DNA from: Alkalihalobacillus sp047302405
GTDB taxonomy: Bacteria > Bacillota > Bacilli > Bacillales > Bacillaceae_D
NCBI RefSeq assembly: GCF_047302405.1
Contig: NZ_CP154853.1
Span: 4,650,001-4,714,000, forward strand
Length of the DNA stretch: 64,000 nucleotides
Reading direction: 5' to 3'
Shown: in pieces, positions 26,658-35,438 of the stretch
Layout: each line of letters opens with the position of its first letter
How positions within the stretch are numbered: the stretch's first letter is position 1
Made by a program: the position numbers and the translations under genes
Notes under the pieces: model-generated
Told to the model about the DNA's origin: nothing
What the model saw: only the letters and a program-made list of their open reading frames with translations
Database searches by the model: none

Positions 26658-27281
26658 ATGTTGAAAAAAAAACTTTTAATTATTGGTGCGAGTGGTCATG
26701 GTAAAGTAGTGGCTGATATTGCTTTACGTATGAACAAATGGGATAAGATTGCTTTTTTAGATGATGATAAAAGTATATCTAACAGTATGGGGTTAAAAGT
26801 TGTTGGGAAATCTAGTGAAGTTTCTCATTATTTAAGTGATCACGATATTTTTATTGCAGTTGGAAATAATGATATCCGTAAAGCAATTCAAAATAAATTA
26901 GAAGCGAAAGGTGCGAGTATTCCTACGTTAATCCACCCAAAGGCAATAATTGGGAATTCTGTTAAGTTAGCAATAGGAACAGTAATCATGGCTGGAGTGG
27001 TAATAAATAGCTACACTACGATTGGTAAAGGGTGCATAATTAATACTGGTGCTACCATAGATCATGACAATTTGATCGAGGAATTTGTGCACATTTCTCC
27101 TGGTGTTCACTTGGCCGGGACGGTTACAGTTGGACAAGGTTCGTGGTTAGGTATTGGTAGTGTGGTAAGTAATAATATTTCTATTGCTAAATGTTGTAAG
27201 GTTGGTGCTGGTGCGGTAGTGGTTAAGGATATATCTGAAACGGGAACTTATGTTGGGGTTCCTGTTAGAAAAATAAAATAA
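26658..27281 (+). CDS. Sugar O/N-acetyltransferase, PglD/EpsM/NeuD family
   Basis: Left-handed beta-helix acyltransferase, 207 residues. The N-terminal UDP-sugar-binding subdomain starts LLIIGASGHGKVVADIA, and DDDKSISNSMG follows. Hexapeptide repeats begin around residue 95 (HPKAIIGNSVKLAIGTVIM, NTGATIDHDNLIEEF, HISPGVHLAGTVTVGQGSWL, GAGAVVVKD), with the catalytic His in IDHDN. It probably acetylates the 4-amino group installed by the neighbouring aminotransferase, as PglD does. It begins two bases after the preceding stop, in one transcription unit. Confidence 0.92.
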   Translation: MLKKKLLIIGASGHGKVVADIALRMNKWDKIAFLDDDKSISNSMGLKVVGKSSEVSHYLSDHDIFIAVGNNDIRKAIQNKLEAKGASIPTLIHPKAIIGNSVKLAIGTVIMAGVVINSYTTIGKGCIINTGATIDHDNLIEEFVHISPGVHLAGTVTVGQGSWLGIGSVVSNNISIAKCCKVGAGAVVVKDISETGTYVGVPVRKIK

Positions 27282-27305
27282 ATCGTATATTAAGGGAGAA
27301 ATCTC

Positions 27306-28472
27306 ATGGACTTAATCTTAAAATTTCTATTTTATTTAAGTGGGTTTATTATAATATGGGCTATGATTGGTTACCCAATTTCATTAAAGTTCATTGGAAA
27401 GGTATATAAGAATAGAAGAATAAAAAAGGATTATTCTCATCAACCTACAGTTACAGTAATGGTAGTTGCTCACAATGAAGAAAAGGTCATATTGGAAAAA
27501 CTTAATAACATTATTGAGTTAAGATATCCGAAGGACAAAATAGAGTTTTTGATCGCTTCTGATAATAGTACAGATAGAACTAATGAGATTGTACGACAGT
27601 TCATAGAAGAACATAAAGATCAAAATTTAAGGCTTTATGAGGTTAAGGAGAGAAAAGGAAAGACCAATGCACAAAACGAAGCACAAAAAACGGTTGTAAC
27701 GGAGTATCTTGTTATGACTGATGCAAATTCCATATTGGATAAAGCTTCTATAAAGGAACTTATGGCAGTATTTACTTCTGATGACATAGCTTATGTGACA
27801 GGAAGATTATCAATTATTAATCAGAATTCTAGTGATGTAAGTAACGCCGAAGCGAATTACTGGGATAGTGACCTTGCTATCCGTGAAATAGAAGGAAGAA
27901 TGCAATCTATAACTGCGGGAAATGGTGCATTATATGCATGCAGAACTAACGATTACTATGATTTTGATCCTATATTATGTCATGATAGTGCAATGCCTAC
28001 CCATTATACATTGAATGGAAAAAGAGCAATATGTAATCATGATGCAGTGGCTTATGAAAAAGCAGGTGAAATAGTTGAGGATGAATTTGGTAGGAAAGTA
28101 AGGATGAATAGAATTATACTTAAATATATAATTCCAGATATAAGAATATTAAACATTTTTAAATATAGATGGTATTCTTATTTTTATTTTGGTCACAGGA
28201 CGTGTAGATATCTATTGTGGATATCACATATAACTATTTTTGTAACAAGTTTATTACTTGCAATTGATTATTTATTCTACTCAATCATGTTTTTTTGTCA
28301 ATTTCTTTTTTATTTATTAGCATTGTTGAAATTTTTCACAAAATCAAATAATAAGTATTTAACATTAGTCTATTACTATTGTGTTACAGTCTTTGCACAA
28401 TGGGTAGGAGTCTATAATATAATAACTGGAAAAGCGAAACCATTTTGGGAGAAGGCAGAGAGTACTAGATAA
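27306..28472 (+). CDS. Membrane glycosyltransferase family 2
   Basis: A 388-residue glycosyltransferase with one N-terminal membrane helix (about 5-25), a GT-A domain and three or four C-terminal helices (about 300-370). GT2 features are TVTVMVVAHNEEKVI, LIASDNSTDRTNEI, the metal-binding TDANSILD, TAGNGALYA and the late KVRMNRII (R-x-x-R/W-like acceptor motif). This architecture resembles processive or membrane-bound GT2 enzymes. It lies after the initiating transferase and acetyltransferase, so it should extend the lipid-linked oligosaccharide. Sugar specificity cannot be read from sequence. Confidence 0.88.
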   Translation: MDLILKFLFYLSGFIIIWAMIGYPISLKFIGKVYKNRRIKKDYSHQPTVTVMVVAHNEEKVILEKLNNIIELRYPKDKIEFLIASDNSTDRTNEIVRQFIEEHKDQNLRLYEVKERKGKTNAQNEAQKTVVTEYLVMTDANSILDKASIKELMAVFTSDDIAYVTGRLSIINQNSSDVSNAEANYWDSDLAIREIEGRMQSITAGNGALYACRTNDYYDFDPILCHDSAMPTHYTLNGKRAICNHDAVAYEKAGEIVEDEFGRKVRMNRIILKYIIPDIRILNIFKYRWYSYFYFGHRTCRYLLWISHITIFVTSLLLAIDYLFYSIMFFCQFLFYLLALLKFFTKSNNKYLTLVYYYCVTVFAQWVGVYNIITGKAKPFWEKAESTR

Positions 28473-28590
28473 TTAATAAAAAGGATTTTGTATTGCTCCT
28501 ATTATATATAATTGCAATTTTAGATAATTACAAAACTTGTTTATTTAGTTTATATTGAAGTTTAAACCTTTAGATTGGGGCATTTTAGGG

Positions 28591-30066
28591 ATGTTGAAAC
28601 GAAAAATTATAAACGGGTTTGGTTGGTCTTTTGTAGGAACGCTAGTTCAGAATATCACTAAGTTCTTAACATTAGTTGTGTTAGCTAGATTAATTACACC
28701 TGAAGAATTTGGGGTAATAACAGCTTCGATGGTAGTAATTTCTTTTTCTGTGATTTTTACTACTTTAGGAGTAGGTCAAGCAATTGTACAAAGACCAAAA
28801 ATTAATAAGAATCTAATTAGAACTGGTTTTACACTTTCTATTGCGATGGGCATTATATTTAGTGTCCTAATATATTGTTTATCAAGTGGTATATCTATAT
28901 TTTTTAAAATGAGTCAATTAGAGATTGTGTTGAAGGTTTTATCAATAAGCTTTTTTATTCAAAGCTTTAGTATTGTTGCTACTGGACTTTTACAAAGAGA
29001 TCTTAAATTTAAATCTTTAGCACTAATCGAAACATTTTCATATACCATTGGCTATGGATTTATGGCAATTTTTTTCGCATTACTAGACTATGGGATATGG
29101 GCTTTAGTAATAGCTCAATTATCACAAACTTTATTAGCCACTATTATGACAATGACAGTTGTTAGACATAATATTGTTCCTTTATTTAATATAAAGTCAG
29201 TAAAGGAGTTAATGTATTTTGGAGGCGGCTTTACTCTAGCAAGAGTTTTTAATTATGCTGCTACGCAAGGAGATAATATAGTGATAGGCAGATTGTTAGG
29301 GCCCACTGTACTAGGTCTCTATGGTAGAATATATCAACTTATGGTTATGCCTGCAAATGTAATTGGTCAAGTCCTAGACAAGGTTTTATTTTCGGCAATG
29401 TCTCGAATACAATCTGATTTAACAAGGTTAAAACAAATTTATTTAAGAGGTGTCGGTTTAACTGCGACGTTAGTATTACCTTTAAGTATAACTTGTATGA
29501 TATATGCAGAAGAATTTATATTAATTACTATTGGTGAGAACTGGATATCGGCAACAAGTGCTTTTCTGATATTAAGCTCTGGTATGATTTTTAGAACAAG
29601 TTATAAAATGAGTGAATCATTGACAAGAGCGTTAGGAGCAGTTTACAAAAGAGCCTGGAGACAGTTTGTATATGCTTGTTCTATATTTTTAGGATGTTTT
29701 ATTGGCCACTATTGGGGATTAGAAGGGATTGCTGTAGGTATAGTTATTGCATTAATAATTAATTATGTTTTAATGGCACAACTAAGTTTGAAACTTATTG
29801 GTGCAGATTGGAGTTCTTTTATTAAAGTTCATAAGACAGGAGCTTTAATTAGTTTTATTATTCTTTTTTTGTATCTAATAATTGAATTAATTTTCGATTT
29901 TGATCCATTATTTATCTTTTTATTAAATTTGGTTAGTTCAATAGTGGTGCTAGCTATTTTATTTAAGTTTTATAAGGGTATAGTTTTGGGGGAAACAGAA
30001 AATTGGTTGTTGAAAAATATTGAAAGTTTATGTAGGGGGAAGATGAAATGGAAAAAAATAAGTTGA
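28591..30066 (+). CDS. Polysaccharide flippase, Wzx/TuaB type (MOP superfamily)
   Basis: Lipid-linked repeat-unit flippase of 491 residues with about 12-14 membrane helices. The N-terminus (KIINGFGWSFVGTLVQNITKF, read in pieces) and TLGVGQAIVQRP plus GLLQRDLKFKSLALIE are typical of the TuaB/WzxC subgroup. I use ATG 28591, which has GGGG ten bases upstream; the longer frame from TTG 28555 adds 12 unlikely residues. Its 3' end overlaps the next gene by 19 bases. AT content of this and the next genes is higher than that of gtaB or the dehydratase, suggesting a swapped-in polysaccharide-specific core. Confidence 0.9.
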   Translation: MLKRKIINGFGWSFVGTLVQNITKFLTLVVLARLITPEEFGVITASMVVISFSVIFTTLGVGQAIVQRPKINKNLIRTGFTLSIAMGIIFSVLIYCLSSGISIFFKMSQLEIVLKVLSISFFIQSFSIVATGLLQRDLKFKSLALIETFSYTIGYGFMAIFFALLDYGIWALVIAQLSQTLLATIMTMTVVRHNIVPLFNIKSVKELMYFGGGFTLARVFNYAATQGDNIVIGRLLGPTVLGLYGRIYQLMVMPANVIGQVLDKVLFSAMSRIQSDLTRLKQIYLRGVGLTATLVLPLSITCMIYAEEFILITIGENWISATSAFLILSSGMIFRTSYKMSESLTRALGAVYKRAWRQFVYACSIFLGCFIGHYWGLEGIAVGIVIALIINYVLMAQLSLKLIGADWSSFIKVHKTGALISFIILFLYLIIELIFDFDPLFIFLLNLVSSIVVLAILFKFYKGIVLGETENWLLKNIESLCRGKMKWKKIS

Positions 30067-31142
30067 TAGCATTACATGGATCTTACTATCATCACAATTA
30101 TGGTGATATTTTATTAATGGACATAATGAGAAAGTGGATAAAAGAATATGATGAGAAAATAGAGGTGCTTTTACCATATGCTCAAAGTTATATTGCTAAA
30201 GACATTGGAGCTGAAAGGTACGGAGAAAAATATTTGAATGAAGCAGATGCATTTATATTTGGTGGTGGAGGTTACTTTGGTGAACCTCCCCAAAAGAAAT
30301 ATCTGTGGGGATTAAGAAATATCCAAAGGTATTCTTTACCGAGGAAAAAACTGACAAAAAATAATAAACCTTATGCCATTATTGGTGTTGGAGCCGGTCC
30401 AATATCGAACCCTTTAACACGTAATAGCATAGTAAAAACTGTAAGGAAAGCTAAATTTGTGGCTGTAAGGGATGAAGAGTCTAAAAAGTTTTTAATTGAT
30501 AATAATGTGGATAAAGCCTCTCTTATAGAAACGAGTGATATTGTTAATCAATTATCAAAAGATGATATACCTGCAAGTGCGAGTAAAGAAGCTGAAGAAA
30601 TAGTTAAAAGTAGTGAAGGACAAATTAAAGTAGGTATTCATTTAGGGAATTTTGATAATAAAGAAGTAAGGAAAGTAATTATAGATGAAATTACAAAATT
30701 CAGTAATGAGAATTTAAATGTATCTATATTTTTAATATGTGATTGGAAGGGAAAATATTCAGATGTAACTTTAGAATTAAGTGAGAGAATATCAAGAGCT
30801 GTGTTAGTGCCTTATAAGGATCATTGGACTTTCACTGCACTTATAGGTCAGTTAGATTTAGTTCTTACCACTAAGCTTCATGTTGGAATTGTCTCATCAG
30901 CACTAAATAAACATGCAATTTCTATTGCGGCACATTCTAAAACGCCAAGGTTTTATAAGCAAATAAATGCTAGTGATAGGTGTATACAGCTAGATGATCT
31001 AAGAGAAGGATTTGTTTATGAAAAGCTTAGTTATTATAGCTTTAAAAAAGTGAATACACAAATCATACCTAATAATATAATCCAAAAATCTAAAAGAAAT
31101 AAGGAAATATTATTTAACTTCTTGGATTCAATTTATCATTGA
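30048..31142 (+). CDS. Polysaccharide pyruvyl transferase family protein
   Basis: A 364-residue protein of the CsaB/EpsO-type pyruvyltransferase superfamily, which adds ketal-linked pyruvate from PEP to sugars, giving negative charge. Visible features are LIALHGSYYHHNYGDILL at the N-terminus, ADAFIFGGGGYFGEPP, YAIIGVGAGPISN, FVAVRDEESKKFL, GIHLGNF and the late nucleotide-sugar-binding-like segment LDLVLTTKLHVGIVSSA. ATG 30048 follows GGGGGAAG. It overlaps the flippase gene and is probably translationally coupled. The reaction is inferred from the family, and some members act in other pathways. Confidence 0.85.
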   Translation: MEKNKLIALHGSYYHHNYGDILLMDIMRKWIKEYDEKIEVLLPYAQSYIAKDIGAERYGEKYLNEADAFIFGGGGYFGEPPQKKYLWGLRNIQRYSLPRKKLTKNNKPYAIIGVGAGPISNPLTRNSIVKTVRKAKFVAVRDEESKKFLIDNNVDKASLIETSDIVNQLSKDDIPASASKEAEEIVKSSEGQIKVGIHLGNFDNKEVRKVIIDEITKFSNENLNVSIFLICDWKGKYSDVTLELSERISRAVLVPYKDHWTFTALIGQLDLVLTTKLHVGIVSSALNKHAISIAAHSKTPRFYKQINASDRCIQLDDLREGFVYEKLSYYSFKKVNTQIIPNNIIQKSKRNKEILFNFLDSIYH

Positions 31143-31230
31143 ACCTATGCTATAAATTAAATGATTTTTATTATATAGTATTAGTGACATGATATTGAAA
31201 TGAACTACAAGTAAAAAGGATATGGAACTT

Positions 31231-32445
31231 ATGTCAAAATCGAAATTCATTCTTGTAATGTTATTTTTTTCATTTTTTTCGGGTGCGTTTTCTATAGGCA
31301 GGATAGTAGGGATTGATTTTGATATTGAAATCAAATATTTATTTGCTTTAATGTTTATTTTCTCACTATTTATAGTTCATAATTATGGAATTTCGCACAA
31401 GGTTAGAGATAATAAACTACTTATTATGTTTTTATTGATAACAAAACTTTTAATCTTTATATTATCTATATCCATTTTTTTTAGTGATAATTTAGTAGTC
31501 TCTATTGAAAAGTTTGTGGATATTATTTTCCTAAGTGTTTTATTAATAGGTTTAACCTTTGTAATATCAAATTACAAAAGTGATGATTTTTTTAAACTTT
31601 TGACGGGTTTTATAATTATTTTAGGTCTTTTTTATTTATTGCCTGTCTATATTTCTATACTTAGCGGGGACTCTAGAGGACGTTTTCTTTTAGGTGGTCA
31701 TAATGTTACGACAAGAATTTTATTTTTTTCAGCATGCTGCTCTATATATCGCTTTTCTATTAGTAGAAAGATAGTATATTTTATTTTGGGTGTATTATTC
31801 ATAATTGGAATAGTATTTGTAGGTTCAAGAGGAGGATTAATTGGAGCAGGCTTGACTTTAAGTCTACTGTGTATAATTAAATTATTTTCACAAAAGATCT
31901 CACTTGAAAGTTTATTTCGCGTTAGATATAAACTATCTTTTTATTTGATTTTAGGGTCTTTCTTTATTTGGAGTCTCTATGAACCTTTACAAAGAGTATT
32001 TCAATCCAGAGTAATTAATTTAATGTTCAATAGAGGCGATAAAGGTATACACACTGCAGGAAGAGATTCACTCTATGAACATTCAATAAATATGATAAAA
32101 GAAAAGCCTATTATGGGTTATGGTTTAAATGGGTTTGCAGTTGATTGGGGAAGATCTTATCCTCATAATTTAGTTTTAGAATTGATGATTGAAATTGGAG
32201 TTCTTGGATTAATCTTCTTTTTAATTATAATGTTCTATTCGCTATACCTTATTTTAAAATTAAGAAATACAAAACTATTGATTTTATCTGGTTTACCATT
32301 ATATATGGTTATAGTCCAAATGTTCTCAGGTGGTTTTTATGATTTTAGGTATTTTTTCTTTTGGTCTATTTTATTGTTATATTATGGATTTAATAATGAG
32401 TTAAATAAAGCAAGTAAATTAAACACTATAGATAAAGGTTTATAA
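31231..32445 (+). CDS. O-antigen polymerase/ligase-like protein (candidate Wzy)
   Basis: Very hydrophobic 404-residue protein with about 10-11 membrane helices. The large extracytoplasmic loop carries R-rich conserved spots (IVFVGSRGGLIGAGLTLSLL, then GRDSLYEHSINMIKEKPI, and YGLNGFAVDWGRSYPHNLVLELMIEIG split by short breaks). GSRGG, the 'PhN' motif and the EIG helix are typical of Wzy_C/O-antigen ligase proteins. ATG 31231 is better spaced from AAAAAGGA than 31222. In a locus with Wzx and a Wzz-like protein, polymerisation of flipped repeat units is the natural role. Confidence 0.85.
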   Translation: MSKSKFILVMLFFSFFSGAFSIGRIVGIDFDIEIKYLFALMFIFSLFIVHNYGISHKVRDNKLLIMFLLITKLLIFILSISIFFSDNLVVSIEKFVDIIFLSVLLIGLTFVISNYKSDDFFKLLTGFIIILGLFYLLPVYISILSGDSRGRFLLGGHNVTTRILFFSACCSIYRFSISRKIVYFILGVLFIIGIVFVGSRGGLIGAGLTLSLLCIIKLFSQKISLESLFRVRYKLSFYLILGSFFIWSLYEPLQRVFQSRVINLMFNRGDKGIHTAGRDSLYEHSINMIKEKPIMGYGLNGFAVDWGRSYPHNLVLELMIEIGVLGLIFFLIIMFYSLYLILKLRNTKLLILSGLPLYMVIVQMFSGGFYDFRYFFFWSILLLYYGFNNELNKASKLNTIDKGL

Positions 32446-32525
32446 GGTTAATTATATAGGTTATTTAATTTTTATATTCTATGGTAATTAGGTATATGAT
32501 GTAATTTTAATAAAGGATGGTTAAT

Positions 32526-33662
32526 ATGAAGACTCCAACAATATTGTACGTAGCTCCTATTACAGATGAAAAAATCTCTGGATTAACGGTATCTATACCT
32601 AATACGGTTAGAGCGTTACATAATCGTGGGATAAAGGTAGCCTTATTGACTACATCAAATAAAGGGCCTTATAAAAAAGATATGCCATTTCCTGTTTTCT
32701 ATATCAGAAATGACAATGGTAAATTAAAAAAGCTTTGTCAATTGCCGCTGCCATTTTCGAAGCCGGATATAATTATATTTCAAAGTACTTATATACCTAT
32801 ACATTTTAGCTTAGCTAAAGAAGCTAATAAAAGAGGTATACCTTATGTAATTACACCAAGAGGTGGGATGACCATAGGAGCACAAAGTCAAAAAAAGGTA
32901 AAGAAAAAAATAGGGAATTTTTTATTTTTTAATCGTATGGTGAAAAATGCAGTTGCAATTCACTGTTTAAATGAAGCAGAATCAAAGGATGTAAGTAAAT
33001 GGAGGACTGAGACTTTTGTAGTAGGTAATGGTACGGAACTTGTTGAAGCTAAGGTTTTATCTGATACAAAGTCGAAAAAAGAAAGTAAGAATGAAATGAA
33101 TTTTGTTTTTATTGGCAGGCTAGATATTTATCATAAGGGTTTGGATCTGTTAATTGAGGGATGTAGTAAAATAAAAAAACAATTAAAACTTATGAATGTA
33201 AAAGTCAATTTGTACGGACCAGATATTAATAACAGCAAGAAAGAGCTTGAGCGGTTAATTGAGTTGAACAGTCTAACAGAAATAATAAATGTTCATGGAC
33301 CAGTTGTAGGAAGTGATAAAGAGCTGATTTTACAGGACGCAGATATTTTTGTTCATACATCAAGGTTTGAAGGGCATCCCATGTCAGTGTTGGAAGCAAT
33401 GTCATATGGTATCCCTTGTTTAGTCACTCCAGGTACAAATATTTTGGATGAAGTGGTAGAAAAGAAAGTTGGTTGGGGAACGAGTTTTGACTCAGATAAT
33501 ATTGCTCAGGTTTTAACTGAAATAATAAATTCAAAAGAAAATGTAGCATCATATGGAACTCGTGCTAAAAGATTAATAAAGGAAAAATATACTTGGGATA
33601 GAGTTGCAGAACAATTATTAGATAATTTTTATGGAATATTAAAAATTAAAAAAGAAAACTGA
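32526..33662 (+). CDS. Glycosyltransferase family 4
   Basis: A GT-B fold retaining glycosyltransferase of 378 residues. The acceptor domain includes PTILYVAPITDEKISGLTVS and ITPRGGMTIGAQSQ. The donor domain begins with NFVFIGRLDIYHKGLDLLIEG and contains the E-x7-E element FVHTSRFEGHPMSVLEAMSYG, which contacts the nucleotide sugar. ATG 32526 follows AAAGGA by eight bases and is preferred over 32517. It is the last gene of the AT-rich polysaccharide core; a 570-bp gap with decayed sequence follows. Confidence 0.9.
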   Translation: MKTPTILYVAPITDEKISGLTVSIPNTVRALHNRGIKVALLTTSNKGPYKKDMPFPVFYIRNDNGKLKKLCQLPLPFSKPDIIIFQSTYIPIHFSLAKEANKRGIPYVITPRGGMTIGAQSQKKVKKKIGNFLFFNRMVKNAVAIHCLNEAESKDVSKWRTETFVVGNGTELVEAKVLSDTKSKKESKNEMNFVFIGRLDIYHKGLDLLIEGCSKIKKQLKLMNVKVNLYGPDINNSKKELERLIELNSLTEIINVHGPVVGSDKELILQDADIFVHTSRFEGHPMSVLEAMSYGIPCLVTPGTNILDEVVEKKVGWGTSFDSDNIAQVLTEIINSKENVASYGTRAKRLIKEKYTWDRVAEQLLDNFYGILKIKKEN

Positions 33663-33799
33663 ATTAGAATTATTAAATGAGTTAGTTTCATAATTTTAAA
33701 TCTGTGTCTTATAAGCTTTTCAAAATATAAAAAATAGTATACCTCTAAAAGACGAAAGAGTAAGTGGCCAAACAAACTTTCAGACTGGAGGAGGGTTTT

Positions 33800-34125
33800 C
33801 ACAATGAATATTATACAATCCGAAGGAAGTATGGGACATTAAAGAATATGTGTCTGAAAGGATCCACGGATTGATAGTTAACTCAAGATTCTCTATGTCA
33901 AAAGTTGTATATGGTCAAAGTTACAAAGGAATTATGACGATCCACAGTGCTAGTTCGAGAGTAAGGAAAGAAATCTATAAGTAAAGAAACGTATTTGAGT
34001 GAATAAAAGATTATCTTAAAGATTTTTTTCAGCTCAACAATGTTCGAGATCGTACAGAGAAACATGCAAATGTTTATTTTGATTAGGTTCACCTGATTTA
34101 TAACGCAAAGAAGTGAGCGTGTGAT
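33800..34125 (+). pseudogene. Possible decayed transposase gene
   Basis: No intact ORF lies in 33,663-34,235. A strong ribosome site GGAGGAGGG (33787-33795) precedes a short frame MNIIQSEGSMGH that stops. Around 34,011-34,110 the conceptual peptide DYLKDFFQLNNVRDRTEKHA, then NVYFD, a stop, and VHLIYNAKK looks like the C-terminal end of a DDE transposase. Several in-frame stops break it. I read it as an old insertion-sequence remnant; the family is uncertain. Confidence 0.3.
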
Positions 34126-34139
34126 CGCTAATTGGGAGT

Positions 34140-34172
34140 GGTGCCTGTCACTATCAGAATTTTGACGATTAA
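34140..34172. repeat. Partial copy of the GGTGCCTGTCAC hairpin-element family
   Basis: GGTGCCTGTCACTATCAGAA followed by TTTTGACGAT resembles the left end of the fuller copy at 57,451. The internal hairpin and right end are missing. Confidence 0.45.
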
Positions 34173-34235
34173 TAAACTTTCGTATCTATTTCCGAGCCTG
34201 TACTATTTAACACATAATTATATAGAGGTGAATCA

Positions 34236-35243
34236 ATGAATATACTAGTCACAGGTGTAGCTGGATTTGTCGGCATGCACGTTACAAAACGCTTACTAAA
34301 CGAAGGATATGAAGTAGTCGGAATAGATAACTTAAATGATTATTACGATCAAAAATTAAAAGAAGACCGATTAAAAGAATTAGGTTCATATCGTAATTTT
34401 TCTTTTGTTCAAATGGATTTAGCTGATCGTAAACAAATTCAATCCTTATTTGCAAAACATGGCTTTACCCATGTAATCAATCTAGCAGCTCAAGCAGGTG
34501 TACGCTATAGCCTAGAAAACCCACATGCATATATTGACTCAAACTTAGTTGGGTTTACCAATATTCTTGAGGCATGTCGTCACAATAACATCGAGCATTT
34601 AATCTATGCTTCTTCAAGCTCAGTATACGGTGCAAATCAAAAGATGCCATTTGCTACGACAGACGGTGTCAACCATCCAGTCAGCTTATATGCAGCTACA
34701 AAAAAAGCAAATGAGCTCTTAGCACATTCTTATAGTGATTTATATGGCATACCTACCACTGGGCTTCGCTTCTTTACGGTTTATGGACCTTGGGGGAGAC
34801 CTGATATGGCTTATTTCTCATTTACAAAGAATATCTTAGAGGGTAAAACGATTAAGGTCTTTAATAATGGTGAGATGATGCGTGATTTTACTTATATTGA
34901 TGATATTGTCGAGGGTATCGTTCGTTTACTAGATAAAGCTCCTCAACCTAATGAAGACTTTGATCGTATGAATCCTGATCCAAGTACAAGTTATGCACCA
35001 TATAAGATTTACAATATTGGGAACAATGAGCCTGTTAAATTAATGGACTTTATTACTACATTAGAGCGATTGTTAGACAAGAAGGCGAATATAGAATTCT
35101 TACCAATGCAAGCCGGAGATGTAAAGGCTACGTTTGCTGATATTGATGATTTGAAACGAGATGTTGGATTTAATCCATCTACACCTATTGAAGTGGGATT
35201 GGGACATTTTGTGAAGTGGTATAAAGACTATTACCAACAATAA
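34236..35243 (+). CDS. NAD-dependent epimerase, probable UDP-glucuronate 4-epimerase
   Basis: Extended short-chain dehydrogenase of 335 residues. The NAD-binding GVAGFVGMHV lies at the start and IDNLNDYYDQKLKEDRL follows, a hallmark of the CapI/UDP-glucuronate epimerase subgroup. The catalytic pair is SSSSVYGAN with YAATKKANELLAHSY, and GLRFFTVYGPWGRPDMA lies downstream. It would interconvert UDP-glucuronate and UDP-galacturonate, which fits the UDP-glucose dehydrogenase gene 200 bases downstream. It has its own ribosome site and a terminator after it. Confidence 0.88.
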   Translation: MNILVTGVAGFVGMHVTKRLLNEGYEVVGIDNLNDYYDQKLKEDRLKELGSYRNFSFVQMDLADRKQIQSLFAKHGFTHVINLAAQAGVRYSLENPHAYIDSNLVGFTNILEACRHNNIEHLIYASSSSVYGANQKMPFATTDGVNHPVSLYAATKKANELLAHSYSDLYGIPTTGLRFFTVYGPWGRPDMAYFSFTKNILEGKTIKVFNNGEMMRDFTYIDDIVEGIVRLLDKAPQPNEDFDRMNPDPSTSYAPYKIYNIGNNEPVKLMDFITTLERLLDKKANIEFLPMQAGDVKATFADIDDLKRDVGFNPSTPIEVGLGHFVKWYKDYYQQ

Positions 35244-35285
35244 ATAAGTCTTAGTTAAAAGACTTATTGTGTAAAAGTTAAATAT

Positions 35286-35325
35286 AAAAGAGTCCTAAGA
35301 TCAGAACTTAGGACTCTTTTATTAA
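35286..35325 (+). terminator. Intrinsic terminator after the UDP-glucuronate epimerase gene
   Basis: AAAAGAGTCCTAAG / CTTAGGACTCTTTT stem with a short loop and TTTTATT tail. Confidence 0.9.
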
Positions 35326-35438
35326 TGGTATAAGTAATGCTGTAATAGTAGGGATTTTTTCTATGAAATGCAAGAAAATAAATTAGTAAGGTGTTAATTT
35401 TATGGATATAAAATAAAGAATAAAGGTAGGGGAAATGA